64,000 nt of DNA from Kitasatospora purpeofusca (GTDB taxonomy: Bacteria > Actinomycetota > Actinomycetes > Streptomycetales > Streptomycetaceae): assembly GCF_000718025.1 (NCBI RefSeq), contig NZ_JODS01000029.1:62001-126000 (forward strand). The letters are read 5' to 3'. Made by a program: the position numbers and the translations under genes. This document shows, in pieces, positions 49,101-56,769 of the stretch. The notes under the pieces are model-generated. The model worked only from the letters and a program-made list of their open reading frames with translations, did not search any database and had not been told where the DNA came from. Each line of letters starts with the position of its first letter. Position 1 is the first letter of the stretch.

Positions 49101-50305
49101 ACGGCGACGTGTTCCTGGTCGTCGACGGCTGGGGCACCCTGCGCCAGGAGTTCGCGGACCTGGTGGCCGCGCTGACCCCGATCGCCTCCCGGGGCCTCAA
49201 CTACGGCGTGCACCTGGTCGTCGCGGCCTCCCGCTGGGGCGAGATGACCACCGGCGTACGGGACCAGTTCGGCACCCGGTTCGAGCTGCGGCTCGGCGAC
49301 CCCATCGACTCCATGATCAATATGCGGGCCGCCGAGACCGTCCCGCACAGCCCCGGCCGGGGCCTCACCAAGGAGCGGCTGCACTTCCTCGGCGCCCTCC
49401 CCCGGATCGACGGCCGGGGCGGCTCCGACGACCTCGCCGACGGCATCGCGGACCTCGTCGACGCCCTCAACGAGCACTGGAGCGGCCCCCGCGCGCCCGA
49501 GGTGCGGATGCTGCCGCTGCTGCTGGACGCCTCCTCCCTGCCCGCGCCCGAGGGCCGGCTGCGGATCGCCCTCGGCCTGGAGGACACCGCGATCTCGCCG
49601 CTCTGGCACGACTTCGAGGAGTCGCCGCACCTGCTGGTGGTCGGCGACAGCGAGAGCGGCAAGACCAACCTGCTGCGGCTGCTGGTCGACGGCATCACCT
49701 CCGCCTACACCCCGGCCGAGGCCCGGATCATGCTGGTCGACTTCCGGCGCGGGCTCTACGAGAGCGTCCCGGAGGAGTACCGGCTCGGCTACGCCGTCTC
49801 GGTGGACATCCTCAAGCAGGTCGTCACCGGCGCGGCCCGGGCCATGGAGGCCCGGCTGCCCGGCGAGGAGATCAGCCCGGCCCGGATGCGGCTGCGCGAC
49901 TGGTGGACCGGACCGGAGCTGTTCGTGATCGTCGACGACTACGACCTGATCCCCGGCCAGATGGGCTCCGGCCCGTTCGGCCCGCTCCTCGAACACCTGG
50001 CGCAGGGCACCGAACTCGGCCTGCACCTGATCGTCGCCCGCTCCGCCAACGGCATCGGCCGCGCCTACAGCGACCAGTTGCTGCGCCGGCTCCAGGACGT
50101 CAACACGCCCGTCACCCTGCTCTCCTGCCCGCCCAGCGAGGGCACGCTCTTCGGCAGCATCAAGCCCCGGGTGCTGCCGCCCGGCCGGGGTCTGCACATC
50201 ACCCGGCGTCGGACGGTCCAGGTGCAGACCGGTCTGATGCCCGATCCGGAGCCGGAGCCGGAGCCGGACCCCGCCGGGGCGGCGGAGCCGTCGGCGCGGG
50301 CCTGA
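46190..50305 (+). CDS. eccC: ESX FtsK/SpoIIIE-type ATPase EccC
   Basis: 1371 aa. A TTG start at 46190 is chosen: AGAGGAGA is six to seven bases upstream and the protein then begins with the EccC signature (VVLVDRPPRRPGPAMPDGELQLQEPP). Two N-terminal transmembrane helices (~40-60 and ~65-85). Three ATPase domains: Walker A GATGSGKS (~513), GGPQSGKS (~867), GDSESGKT (~1151). Walker B: VVVDEFSE in domain 1, LVVDGWG in domain 2 (no Glu) and VIVDDYD in domain 3, consistent with only the first domain being fully catalytic. EccCa and EccCb are fused, as usual in Streptomyces. It powers export and recognises Esx tails. Divergent from eccD. Confidence 0.95.
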   Translation: MSVVLVDRPPRRPGPAMPDGELQLQEPPVLPEQQSGMSNMIAMAPMALSSLSMVMIFLNPQSSGGPLTYVAMGMMGLSAVGMLVTQLIRGASDRKRQLRGERRDYLRYLSQVRRQVRRHIVNQRLALAWRHPDPAALTSLVRTSRLWERRAAHPDFGDVRIATGSQRLAVKLAPLATQPVEDLEPLCAHALRRFIHAYGSIADQPIAVHVRGYAHVLLRCEHPAPEPETDPDEGEELVLPAPAGTEPGEAADPGPARALARAMIAQLAFFHAPDELRVAAAVSPALRAEWAWLKWLPHSLHPTETDGAGPVRLVADSLLELEQLLGPEFADRPPFEPETQPGRDEPFTLIVLDGVKLPSGSRALLAGYRNAVLLDVSGAVEWKHAPFRMRLRITGDRLDLVTADRNRRDEVTALGRPDALGAAAARRYATTISPYRLGDAMDVSEPLSTDFDLTSLLGVNDLYQHDIARSWAERPRGKRLRVPIGVGADGKPVELDIKESAQGGMGPHGMLIGATGSGKSELLRTLVLALALTHSSETLNFVLVDFKGGATFLGLDQLPHTSAVITNLADEAALVDRMRDALHGEMNRRQELLRSAGNYSSLLDYETARAAGTQLDPLPTLFVVVDEFSELLSAHRDFMDLFIMIGRLGRSLGVHLLLASQRLDEGRMHALESHLSYRVGLRTFSAMESRGVLGVPDAYQLPSQPGNGILRSDIATLTRFKAAYVSGPYRRRRGAVQQAAVAGQIVAYGTEYVAPRDPDPEVLAAEEAREAAEEDAPNLLDLAAARMLDAGPPAHQVWLPPLDTPPTLDELLPPLTPSTRHGLAPDGRPAVGTLTVPVGVVDRPFQQMRELLTADLSAAGGHVGVAGGPQSGKSTLLRTLIAGLALTHTPQEVQFYCLDFGGGTLSSLRGLPHVGGVTGRHDPERVGRTVAEVNAVIARRELRFAQLGVDSMATFRRRRAAGDPELADDRHGDVFLVVDGWGTLRQEFADLVAALTPIASRGLNYGVHLVVAASRWGEMTTGVRDQFGTRFELRLGDPIDSMINMRAAETVPHSPGRGLTKERLHFLGALPRIDGRGGSDDLADGIADLVDALNEHWSGPRAPEVRMLPLLLDASSLPAPEGRLRIALGLEDTAISPLWHDFEESPHLLVVGDSESGKTNLLRLLVDGITSAYTPAEARIMLVDFRRGLYESVPEEYRLGYAVSVDILKQVVTGAARAMEARLPGEEISPARMRLRDWWTGPELFVIVDDYDLIPGQMGSGPFGPLLEHLAQGTELGLHLIVARSANGIGRAYSDQLLRRLQDVNTPVTLLSCPPSEGTLFGSIKPRVLPPGRGLHITRRRTVQVQTGLMPDPEPEPEPDPAGAAEPSARA

Positions 50306-50348
50306 CGGCCCCCGGACGGAGCGGCCGCGGCCCCCGCCGGACCCCCGG

Positions 50349-50380
50349 GTGAACCGGGCGCCCGGCCGGGGCCGTAGTCC
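50349..50380 (+). promoter_or_regulatory. Possible promoter between eccC and the ART-like gene
   Basis: GGTGAAC (50348-50354) sits about 20 bp upstream of TAGTCC (50375-50380), which is only six bases from the ATG at 50387. Since the ATG lacks a good ribosome site, a leaderless transcript is possible. Weak evidence. Confidence 0.3.
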
Positions 50381-50386
50381 TGGACG

Positions 50387-53300
50387 ATGAGCCTCTCCCG
50401 CACCGGTGCGCGCTCCGGCGACCCCGCACCCCCGGCCGAGCCCCGCCGCCGCTTCGGACTGCGGCGCGGGGCGCAGCGCGCGCTGCCCGCCGGGGACACC
50501 CCCGCCGCGTCCGGCCCCGCCGCGACCCTCCCGGTGCCGGCCCCCGCCCGCGCCGCGGAACCGGGCCCGTCGGTGCTCCGCGAGGTCGGCCCGCACTTCG
50601 TGATCGCCTCCGCCACCGCCCACCCGAGCGAGCTGAAAGCCGCCATCGGCGCCCTGCGGCCCGTCCCCGACGCCGTCGTGGTGATCGCCTCCGCGCCGGA
50701 CTCGGCCAAGGTCCTGCGCGACCGGATGACCGACCTCGGGGTGATCACACGCGCCCGGGGCGCCACCCACCTGGTGCTCGCCGCCTCCGGACTGGCCGCC
50801 CTCGCCCCCAACGGCCGCCGCCCGGCCGAGGTCGTCGCCGAACGCTCCGGGGTCCCGGTCGTCGCCCCGGACGGCCTGGTGGAGATCACCCCGGCCGGCC
50901 ACCTCACCGTCAACGACCCCGAGGGCGCGGTCGCACGCTCCTCCTGGTGGCGGTGCGAACCCGGCGAGCAGCCCCGGCGGGTGGCGGGCACGATCGGCGC
51001 CGTCGCCCCCGTGGAATCGCGGCGCACCCGACCGACCGCCTTCGTCGAACCGCCCGCCGTTCCGGCCCCCGCCGCCGTCCGGGGCCGGGCGAACGCCGTC
51101 CGCGTCCTGCGGCTGCCGGCCGGCTTCTGGCTCACCGACCCGACCGACCCGGCCACCACCCCGCTGCCCGACCTGCGGCTGGCGGCCGCCGCACCCGGCA
51201 CCGCCGTCATCGTGATCGGCACCCCGACCCGGCCCGTCCTGCTGCCCGAGGACGTCGCCGAGACCGTGCTCTCCCTGCCGCTCGGCTCCGACCGCCCCCT
51301 GATCAGCGCCCCGTGGGCGGCCCCCGACGAACTCTCCGCGCTCACCGGCGCGCTGACCGCCCGTACCGCCCGGCCGGTGCAGGCCGCGATCGGCCTGCCC
51401 GTCCTCGGCCACGGCGGCCCCACCTCGCGGGTGCTGGACCGCGAGGGCCGGATCGGGTGGGAGCCGTTCCTGCTGCGCCTCTCCTCCGCCCCCGGCTGCC
51501 CGACCACGCCCGCCGCCTGGCGCAACGGCGGCGCCGACTGGCGGACCGCCGGGCCCGGGGTGTTCCAGGCGTTCCCGTACTGGGCGCTGGAGGCCGTCCC
51601 GGCCGGGCTGTGGCTCCGCCCCGAACCGCCGCACGTGCTCACCCCGCGCTTCCGCCGGCCCGAGCCGAGCCGCCCGCTGCTGATCGTCGGGGAGCGGGAC
51701 CGCCCGGTGCCCGCCGACGCCTTCGAGGAGCTGGGCGCCCTCCTGGGCCGGCTGCCCGCGGTCGGCGCCGAGGGCTTCGGCCTGCTCGTCCACGGGCTGC
51801 TGGAGCCCGACGCCGAGACCGTCGGGCGGTTCGTCGCCCGGACGTACGAGCTGGAGTGGCTCGGCGCCGAGCAGCCGGCGGGCGGCCCGCCCGCCGTCGC
51901 GCCGGTGTCGTACGGCATCGGCGGCACGGACGCGGCCCGGCGCGGGGCGTCGGTCGCCGCGCCGGTGGCCGCAGCGGTGACCGCGCCCACGGCCGCCCGG
52001 ACCGCCGCGGCCGTCGGCGGAGCGGGGCCGCAGGCGCCCGCCGCGCTGGGGCCCGGCGCCGCCGCCCCTTCCGCGCACCGGGTACCGGCCGTCCCCGGAC
52101 CGGCCGTCCCCGACGGGTCGCGGACCGCCTCGCGCGGCGAACTGCCGACCGGTCACCGGGTGCCACCCGTACCGGACACCGAAGGTGCGACGGGTGCCGG
52201 GGACGGCATCGGGGCCGGGCCCGGGAGCCGGTTCGAGTCGCAGGCCGAGGCCCCGTTGCGACACCGGATGCCGCCCGTTCCCGAAGCCGGGACCGAAGCC
52301 GGGACCGAAGCGGAGACCGGGGCCGGGGTGGAGAGCCCGTTCGCGTCCCAGGCCGACCCCCGGGCCCGGCACCGGGTCCCCGCCGAGCCCGGGACCGCCT
52401 CCGGTCAGGAGCCCGGACCCGAGGCCGAACCGGCGCCGGTCCCCCTGCCCACGCCCGTCCGGGCCACCGGTGCGCCCGCCACCGGCAGCCTCGCCGGGAC
52501 GGGAGCGCCGCCCCGGCGGGTCCCCCTGGCGAGCGCCGGCCCGGCCACCGACCCCGCCACCGGCGCGGGCGCACCGTCCTCAGCCGGGAGCGCCACCGCC
52601 GGATCAGGGGCCGGCCCGTCCGGCTCCGCCCCCGGCGGCCGGACGGGTGCGCCGGGCGAGCCTGACGGCCCGCCGGTCCGGACCCCCGACGTCCCCCCGC
52701 TCGCACCGACCGCACCGCTCCCACCGACCGCACCGACCGCCGGACCGGAGCCCGAACCCGCGCCGCCGTCCGAGCCGGCCTCCGAGCCTGCGGTCGCACC
52801 GCCGGTCGCGGCCGCACCGCCCGGGACGGCCGCCGAGGCACCGGCGGCCGTCCCGGAACCCGCACCGGAACCGGCCCCGGCCCGGTACTTCGGCCTGGAC
52901 GACAGCCCGCCCCCGGTGACCGCGAGCACCGCCACCGAGCGCGACGCCGTCCGCGCCCTGCTCGGCGACCACTACCACCGCTGCACCGGGCGGCTGGACC
53001 AGCTCGCCACCCGGCTCCCCGGTCTGCGCTCCACCTCGCAGGACGACTTCAAGCCCGACCTGGCCGCCGTCCTGCTCCACCACACCGACGCCGGTGTGCC
53101 CGCGACCCGTGCCGCCCTGATCGCGGCCGCGCGGTCCGGGGACCCGGAGCTGCGGCCGTTCCTGCGCTGCCTCGGCTCCGGTCTGCGCCGGCTGCCGAGC
53201 CATCACGGCGCGGTGCTGCTCGGCGCCGGGGCCGGTCTCGACCCGGAGTCCGTACTGGCGCACTACCCGACCGGCCGACAGTTCCGGGAACCGGCACCGC

Positions 53301-53734
53301 TGGCCGGGCTGACCGCGCCGGGCGCCGAACTCCCGGGCTCTTCCGTGGAGTTCCTCGTCTGGTCGGCCACCGGCCGACGCACCTCCGTCTTCGACCCGAC
53401 CGACGGCCCGGCCCAGGCGGCGTTCCCGCCGGGCACGGCGTTCACCGTGGTCGGCCAGGTGCCGGCCGACGGCGACCGCCCGGCCTGCGTCCTGCTGCGC
53501 GAATCGGGCGGCGATCCGTCCGAGCGCAACCGCAACTCGCTGACCCGGCTGCGCGCGTGGCTGGAGCGGCGGGCGGCGATGCCCCCGGCCGAACGCCCCC
53601 GGGCCGAGTCCCCCGAGCGCTTCCACCTCACCCCGGGCGTCCACCTCGACACCCCCGAACCGCCGGACCCCGCCCCCGAGGGCCCGGAGGATCCCGAGCA
53701 CCCCGACGCCCCGGACACCGCCACGGCCGCCTGA
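50387..53734 (+). CDS. T7SS-linked protein with degenerate ART-like C-terminus
   Basis: 1115 aa, 81 bp after eccC, likely co-regulated. Residues ~60-500 are an alpha/beta region (REVGPHFVIASATAHPSELKAAIG; VVVIASAPDSAKVLRDRM) unlike any family I recognise. ~525-828 is a Pro/Ala/Gly linker. ~830-1040 resembles the ADP-ribosyltransferase fold: helical start (RDAVRALLGDHYHRC), GAVLLGAG where active enzymes have an Arg, EFLVWSATGRRTSVFD, and AAFPPGTAFTVVG, where the catalytic E-x-E would precede FPPGT but reads QAA. It is probably a non-catalytic ART fold. An acidic Pro tail ends the protein. No signal peptide; it may be a cytosolic component of the secretion machine. Confidence 0.7.
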   Translation: MSLSRTGARSGDPAPPAEPRRRFGLRRGAQRALPAGDTPAASGPAATLPVPAPARAAEPGPSVLREVGPHFVIASATAHPSELKAAIGALRPVPDAVVVIASAPDSAKVLRDRMTDLGVITRARGATHLVLAASGLAALAPNGRRPAEVVAERSGVPVVAPDGLVEITPAGHLTVNDPEGAVARSSWWRCEPGEQPRRVAGTIGAVAPVESRRTRPTAFVEPPAVPAPAAVRGRANAVRVLRLPAGFWLTDPTDPATTPLPDLRLAAAAPGTAVIVIGTPTRPVLLPEDVAETVLSLPLGSDRPLISAPWAAPDELSALTGALTARTARPVQAAIGLPVLGHGGPTSRVLDREGRIGWEPFLLRLSSAPGCPTTPAAWRNGGADWRTAGPGVFQAFPYWALEAVPAGLWLRPEPPHVLTPRFRRPEPSRPLLIVGERDRPVPADAFEELGALLGRLPAVGAEGFGLLVHGLLEPDAETVGRFVARTYELEWLGAEQPAGGPPAVAPVSYGIGGTDAARRGASVAAPVAAAVTAPTAARTAAAVGGAGPQAPAALGPGAAAPSAHRVPAVPGPAVPDGSRTASRGELPTGHRVPPVPDTEGATGAGDGIGAGPGSRFESQAEAPLRHRMPPVPEAGTEAGTEAETGAGVESPFASQADPRARHRVPAEPGTASGQEPGPEAEPAPVPLPTPVRATGAPATGSLAGTGAPPRRVPLASAGPATDPATGAGAPSSAGSATAGSGAGPSGSAPGGRTGAPGEPDGPPVRTPDVPPLAPTAPLPPTAPTAGPEPEPAPPSEPASEPAVAPPVAAAPPGTAAEAPAAVPEPAPEPAPARYFGLDDSPPPVTASTATERDAVRALLGDHYHRCTGRLDQLATRLPGLRSTSQDDFKPDLAAVLLHHTDAGVPATRAALIAAARSGDPELRPFLRCLGSGLRRLPSHHGAVLLGAGAGLDPESVLAHYPTGRQFREPAPLAGLTAPGAELPGSSVEFLVWSATGRRTSVFDPTDGPAQAAFPPGTAFTVVGQVPADGDRPACVLLRESGGDPSERNRNSLTRLRAWLERRAAMPPAERPRAESPERFHLTPGVHLDTPEPPDPAPEGPEDPEHPDAPDTATAA

Positions 53735-53751
53735 GCGCCCACCGCTCGACC

Positions 53752-53781
53752 CGGGCCCGGCCGACGAGCGGCCCGGGCCCG
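53752..53781 (+). terminator. Terminator of the eccC transcription unit
   Basis: CGGGCCCGGCC (53752-53762) pairs with GGCCCGGGCCCG (53770-53781) with one bulged base and a 7-nt loop. It begins 18 bp after the stop of the ART-like gene. Confidence 0.65.
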
Positions 53782-53868
53782 ACCGCCACGGGCCACGGCG
53801 TCGACGACACCCCGACAGCTGTGAAAACCGGGGTGCCCCGAGGGCCGCGGTCGGGTACCGTGCGGGCC

Positions 53869-53934
53869 ATGTCGAGTCCCGAGTCGGACACGGTGGGGGC
53901 TTTCGGTCACGCCGTCAGCCCCCTGAACCACTGA
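53869..53934 (+). CDS. 21-aa leader peptide upstream of the MFS efflux gene
   Basis: Encodes a 21-residue peptide beginning MSSPESDTV and ending AVSPLNH, then TGA. The -10-like TACCGT (53856-53861) ends seven bases before the ATG, so the transcript is probably leaderless, starting at the AUG. It is 113 bp upstream of a chloramphenicol-type exporter. That family is known to include genes induced through translation of a short leader. The spacer has hairpins (53950-53974 and around the downstream ribosome site). Inferred role: ribosome stalling on the leader by the drug opens the exporter's ribosome site. Confidence 0.5.
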   Translation: MSSPESDTVGAFGHAVSPLNH

Positions 53935-53949
53935 GTTCGTAGTCCTGCC

Positions 53950-53974
53950 GTCCCGCCGCGTTCCGCGGCCGGAC
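53950..53974 (+). promoter_or_regulatory. Attenuator-type hairpin between leader and efflux gene
   Basis: 11-bp stem with one mismatch (53950-53960 with 53964-53974) and a TTC loop, 16 bp after the leader stop. Downstream, CTCC (54026-54029) can pair with the ribosome-site GGAG (54037-54040), and ACGGG/CCCGT pair at 54004-54021. The set could form alternative structures. Confidence 0.45.
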
Positions 53975-54047
53975 GAGCGCGCCCCTGGGTGCTGACCGCG
54001 GTGACGGGTTGACCTTCCCGTGCTTCTCCTCACCTCGGAGCCCTTCG

Positions 54048-55226
54048 ATGCCCCTCCCGCTGTATCTGCTCGCCCTGGCCGCCTTCGCCATGGGCACCTC
54101 GGAATTCATGCTCGCCGGCCTCCTGCCGGACATCGCCCCCGACCTCGACGTGACGGTCGGGACAGCAGGCGCGCTCACCTCGGCATTCGCGATCGGCATG
54201 GTCGTCGGTGCCCCGCTCGTGGCCGGGCTCGCCCGCAACCGGCCCGGACGTTCCGGCCTCGCGGGGTTCGTCCTGGTGTTCCTGACCGCCCACGTCGTGG
54301 GCGCCGCCACGTCGAGCTTCCCGCTCCTGGTGGCGACCAGGGTGGCCGCGGCACTCGCCTACGCGGGGTTCCTCGCCGTGGCCCTGACGACCGCCACCAC
54401 GCTGGTCCCGCCCGATCGGAAGGGACGCGCGCTCGCCGTCCTGTTGTCGGGGACCACGGTGGCCGCGGTCGCCGGTGTCCCCGGCGGGGCGGTGCTCGGC
54501 ACCTTGTTCGGCTGGCGTGCCACGTTCTGGGCCGTCGCCGCCGTCTGCCTGCCCGCGGTCATCGGCATCGCCACCGGGATCCCGGCGCGACGTGTGCGGA
54601 CGGCCGCCGCCGACGGCCCGGCCCTGCGATCGGAACTCGCGCAGCTCAAAAGGCCTCGGCTGCTCCTGGTCATGCTGCTCGGCGCCGTGGTGAACGCGGC
54701 GACCTTCGCCGGCTTCACCTTCCTCGCGCCCGTCGTGACCGACACCGCCGGGCTGGGCGAGCTGTGGATCCCGGTCGTGCTGGCGCTCTTCGGCGCCGGT
54801 TCCTTCGCCGGGGTCACCGTCGCCGGCCGGTTGTCCGACCGGCACCCCGGTCCGGTCGTCGCGGTCGGCGGTGCGCTGCTGCTCGTCGGCTGGCCGGCCC
54901 TGGCCCTGCTGGCCGACAGGCCGGCCGCGCTGCTCGCCCTCGTCTTCGTCCAGGGCGCGCTGTCGTTCGCGCTCGGAAGCACGCTGATCACGCGGGTGCT
55001 CTACGAGGCGGCGGCGGCGCCCACCATGGCCGGCGCCTACGCGACCGCCGCGCTCAACGCGGGCGCTGTCGTCGGGCCCCTCGTCGCCGCGACAACCCTC
55101 GGCACAGCGGCCGGGGAGCTCGGGCCGCTGTGGGCCAGCGGACTCCTGGTCCTGGTCGCGCTGCTGGTCGCGTTCCCCCTGCGCGGTGTGATCGCAGCGG
55201 ACCGGAGCAGCGAGGTGCTCCGGTGA
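54048..55226 (+). CDS. cmlR: Cml/Cmx-family chloramphenicol efflux MFS transporter
   Basis: 392 aa, GGAG seven bases before the ATG. Twelve hydrophobic helices. The sequence from memory is very close to the Streptomyces lividans/coelicolor chloramphenicol-resistance exporter: PLPLYLLALAAFAMGTSEFM at the start, GLLPDIAPDLDVTVGTAGAL, GRALAVLLSGTTVAAVAGVPGG, NAATFAGFTFLAPVVTDTAG, FAGVTVAGRLSDR, FALGSTLITRVLYEAAAAPTMAG. It is a proton-driven drug antiporter in the cytoplasmic membrane. Preceded by a leader ORF and hairpins, suggesting drug-inducible expression. Slightly less GC-extreme than neighbouring genes, which may reflect its membrane composition. Confidence 0.92.
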   Translation: MPLPLYLLALAAFAMGTSEFMLAGLLPDIAPDLDVTVGTAGALTSAFAIGMVVGAPLVAGLARNRPGRSGLAGFVLVFLTAHVVGAATSSFPLLVATRVAAALAYAGFLAVALTTATTLVPPDRKGRALAVLLSGTTVAAVAGVPGGAVLGTLFGWRATFWAVAAVCLPAVIGIATGIPARRVRTAAADGPALRSELAQLKRPRLLLVMLLGAVVNAATFAGFTFLAPVVTDTAGLGELWIPVVLALFGAGSFAGVTVAGRLSDRHPGPVVAVGGALLLVGWPALALLADRPAALLALVFVQGALSFALGSTLITRVLYEAAAAPTMAGAYATAALNAGAVVGPLVAATTLGTAAGELGPLWASGLLVLVALLVAFPLRGVIAADRSSEVLR

Positions 55227-55235
55227 CCGCCCGCC

Positions 55236-55253
55236 GACGCCCCGTCGGGCGTC
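55236..55253 (+). terminator. Terminator after the efflux gene
   Basis: Perfect 7-bp stem GACGCCC/GGGCGTC with a CGTC loop, ten bases past the stop. The remaining gap to 55326 separates convergent genes and holds nothing else. Confidence 0.6.
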
Positions 55254-55326
55254 ACTCCGCCGCCGGGGACCGTCCTCCCGTCCCACGCCTCCGTGCGGGC
55301 GTCACCGACGTCGTGGTCGGCGACAT

Positions 55327-56109
55327 CTAGCGGCCGCTCCCCCATGCCTCGGCACCCGCCACCGGCGCCGCCCGCTCGGCCTCCACCGGCCGGGCCTGCA
55401 GCGGCCTGGCCTCCAGCGCCCGCCCCTGCACCTCCCGGGCGGTCGGCGCGGGCCACACCGCCGGGGCCACCCGGCCGGTCGGCAGCCGGCCCGCCTCCAC
55501 CGGGACGGCGTTCAGCAGGGCCCGCTGGCCGGCCTCCGCGGCCCGCACCCCCGGCACCGGCCGCGCGGCCGGTGCCGGGGACACCGCGGGCATCGCGGGC
55601 ATCGCGGGCACACCCGGCATCGCGGGCACACCCGGCATCGCGGGCACACCCGGCATCGCGGGCACGCCGGGCACCGCCCCGCCGACCGTGCCGAGGCCCG
55701 CGCCGGAGCTGGTCCGCATCCCGCCGCGGACCGCCGGGCCCACCGCCTCGGCGGCGGCCGGGGCCGCGCCCGGACGCTCGGCCACCGTCGCGGAGAGCCG
55801 CAGCACGAAGTTCCGCTCGGTCGGGTCGCCGTTCGGCCAGTCGCAGTCCTTGCTGCGCAGGATCCGGCTGCGCAGGCCGCCGGAGGTCTGCCACGGGTAC
55901 GGCAGCACCCGGACGTTGGGCCGCCAGCCCACGCCCGGGACGCAGTGCTGCAGCTCCAGCTCCCACTCCTCGGCCTGCACGTCCAGCGAGGCCCCGGGCC
56001 TCCCCTCCAGCACGAACGTGCCGTACGGGGTGCGCACCACCGCGCGCTGCTCGTAGTAGGCGTCCTTGTCGAGCACGGTGATCCGCAGCGGCCCGTTCAT
56101 TCGCAGCAT
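55327..56109 (-). CDS. Unknown 260-aa protein with MPGVPA repeats
   Basis: Start ATG with GGAAGGG five bases upstream. Residues 1-~115 form a compact beta-rich domain (LRITVLDKDAYYEQRAVVRTPYGTFVLEG; EWELELQHCVPGVGWRPNVRVLPYPWQ; RNFVLRLSATV) with two Cys (QHCVPG, KDCDWPNGD). Residues ~150-175 have tandem MPGVPA repeats. The rest is Ala/Pro/Arg-rich and probably disordered. No signal peptide or membrane helix. I do not recognise the family. A PHO-box-like repeat lies ~95 bp upstream on the same strand, suggesting phosphate control. Convergent with the efflux gene. Confidence 0.75.
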   Translation of the reverse strand: MLRMNGPLRITVLDKDAYYEQRAVVRTPYGTFVLEGRPGASLDVQAEEWELELQHCVPGVGWRPNVRVLPYPWQTSGGLRSRILRSKDCDWPNGDPTERNFVLRLSATVAERPGAAPAAAEAVGPAVRGGMRTSSGAGLGTVGGAVPGVPAMPGVPAMPGVPAMPGVPAMPAMPAVSPAPAARPVPGVRAAEAGQRALLNAVPVEAGRLPTGRVAPAVWPAPTAREVQGRALEARPLQARPVEAERAAPVAGAEAWGSGR

Positions 56110-56202
56110 GGTGGCCCTTCCCGGCGGTCGAAACTCTCGGAACCGCGACGGCCCCGCACTCTGATCGACGGGGCGCCCGGAGGCCCGGGTTCACCTCCCG
56201 AC

Positions 56203-56224
56203 GACAGGTGAACCCCGGGTGGAC
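56203..56224 (-). promoter_or_regulatory. PHO-box-like repeat upstream of the 260-aa gene
   Basis: On the minus strand, GTCCACCCGGG (56224-56214) is followed directly by GTTCACCTGTC (56213-56203): two 11-nt units matching the PhoP repeat pattern, oriented toward the 55327-56109 gene. A plus-strand GTTCACC (56190-56196) forms a larger inverted repeat with it. No convincing -10 was found nearby. Confidence 0.5.
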
Positions 56225-56708
56225 GTTCGTCCGTTGAACTCGGGAGACGGGTCGTCCGGATTTCGCCCCGGAGCCCCGCGGCCGGTCCGGGGGCCCGCTC
56301 GGGCGTTCCCGTTCGGGCAGCCCGGCAGGCGCGATCGCGCACACCTGCCGAACCGCCGGGCACGCGCTCCGCCCTGACGGTCCGCGCCACTGGGATCCCG
56401 CTCCCGGGCCGCAGGTCCCGGCCGCCGCCGCCGGACCCTCGCGCAGCGCCGCCCGCACCCGCCGCCGCGGCACCCGACCCGCCCGGCGGCCCCTTCGTCA
56501 GCACGCGGACGACAGTGCCTCACCGGCGGCGCGACGGCGGACCCCGGCGGCGCGACGGGCGGACGCACCGTCCGCCGCCGACCGGGGGACGCCCCCGCGC
56601 GCGCCCGCGGGGACCACGAACCGGCTGCCGTCAACCCCCCGGTCGGACAGATACCCACCATTCCCGAAATCGCACACCGAACGTCACAAGACGAACCTCC
56701 AGCGTGGC

Positions 56709-56714
56709 TAGACT
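56709..56714 (+). promoter_or_regulatory. Candidate -10 of the SARP regulator gene
   Basis: TAGACT, with a weak -35-like GTCACA at 56683-56688 (20-bp spacer). The gene start is 55 bp downstream. The rest of the 660-bp gap (56110-56769) holds the PHO-like repeat and a 14-bp direct repeat (cggcggcgcgacgg, ~56525-56560); no gene is apparent. Confidence 0.4.
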
Positions 56715-56769
56715 GCGCCCCGCACAGGGATGGAAACCCTCGTCCACCCGCTCTCACCAGGGAGGATCC

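Noticed and set aside
45983..52372. A 2129-codon minus-strand frame opposite eccC
   Set aside because: Antisense to eccC and the ART-like gene, which have clear motifs. The shadow is Gly/Arg/Asp/Val-rich with no domain.
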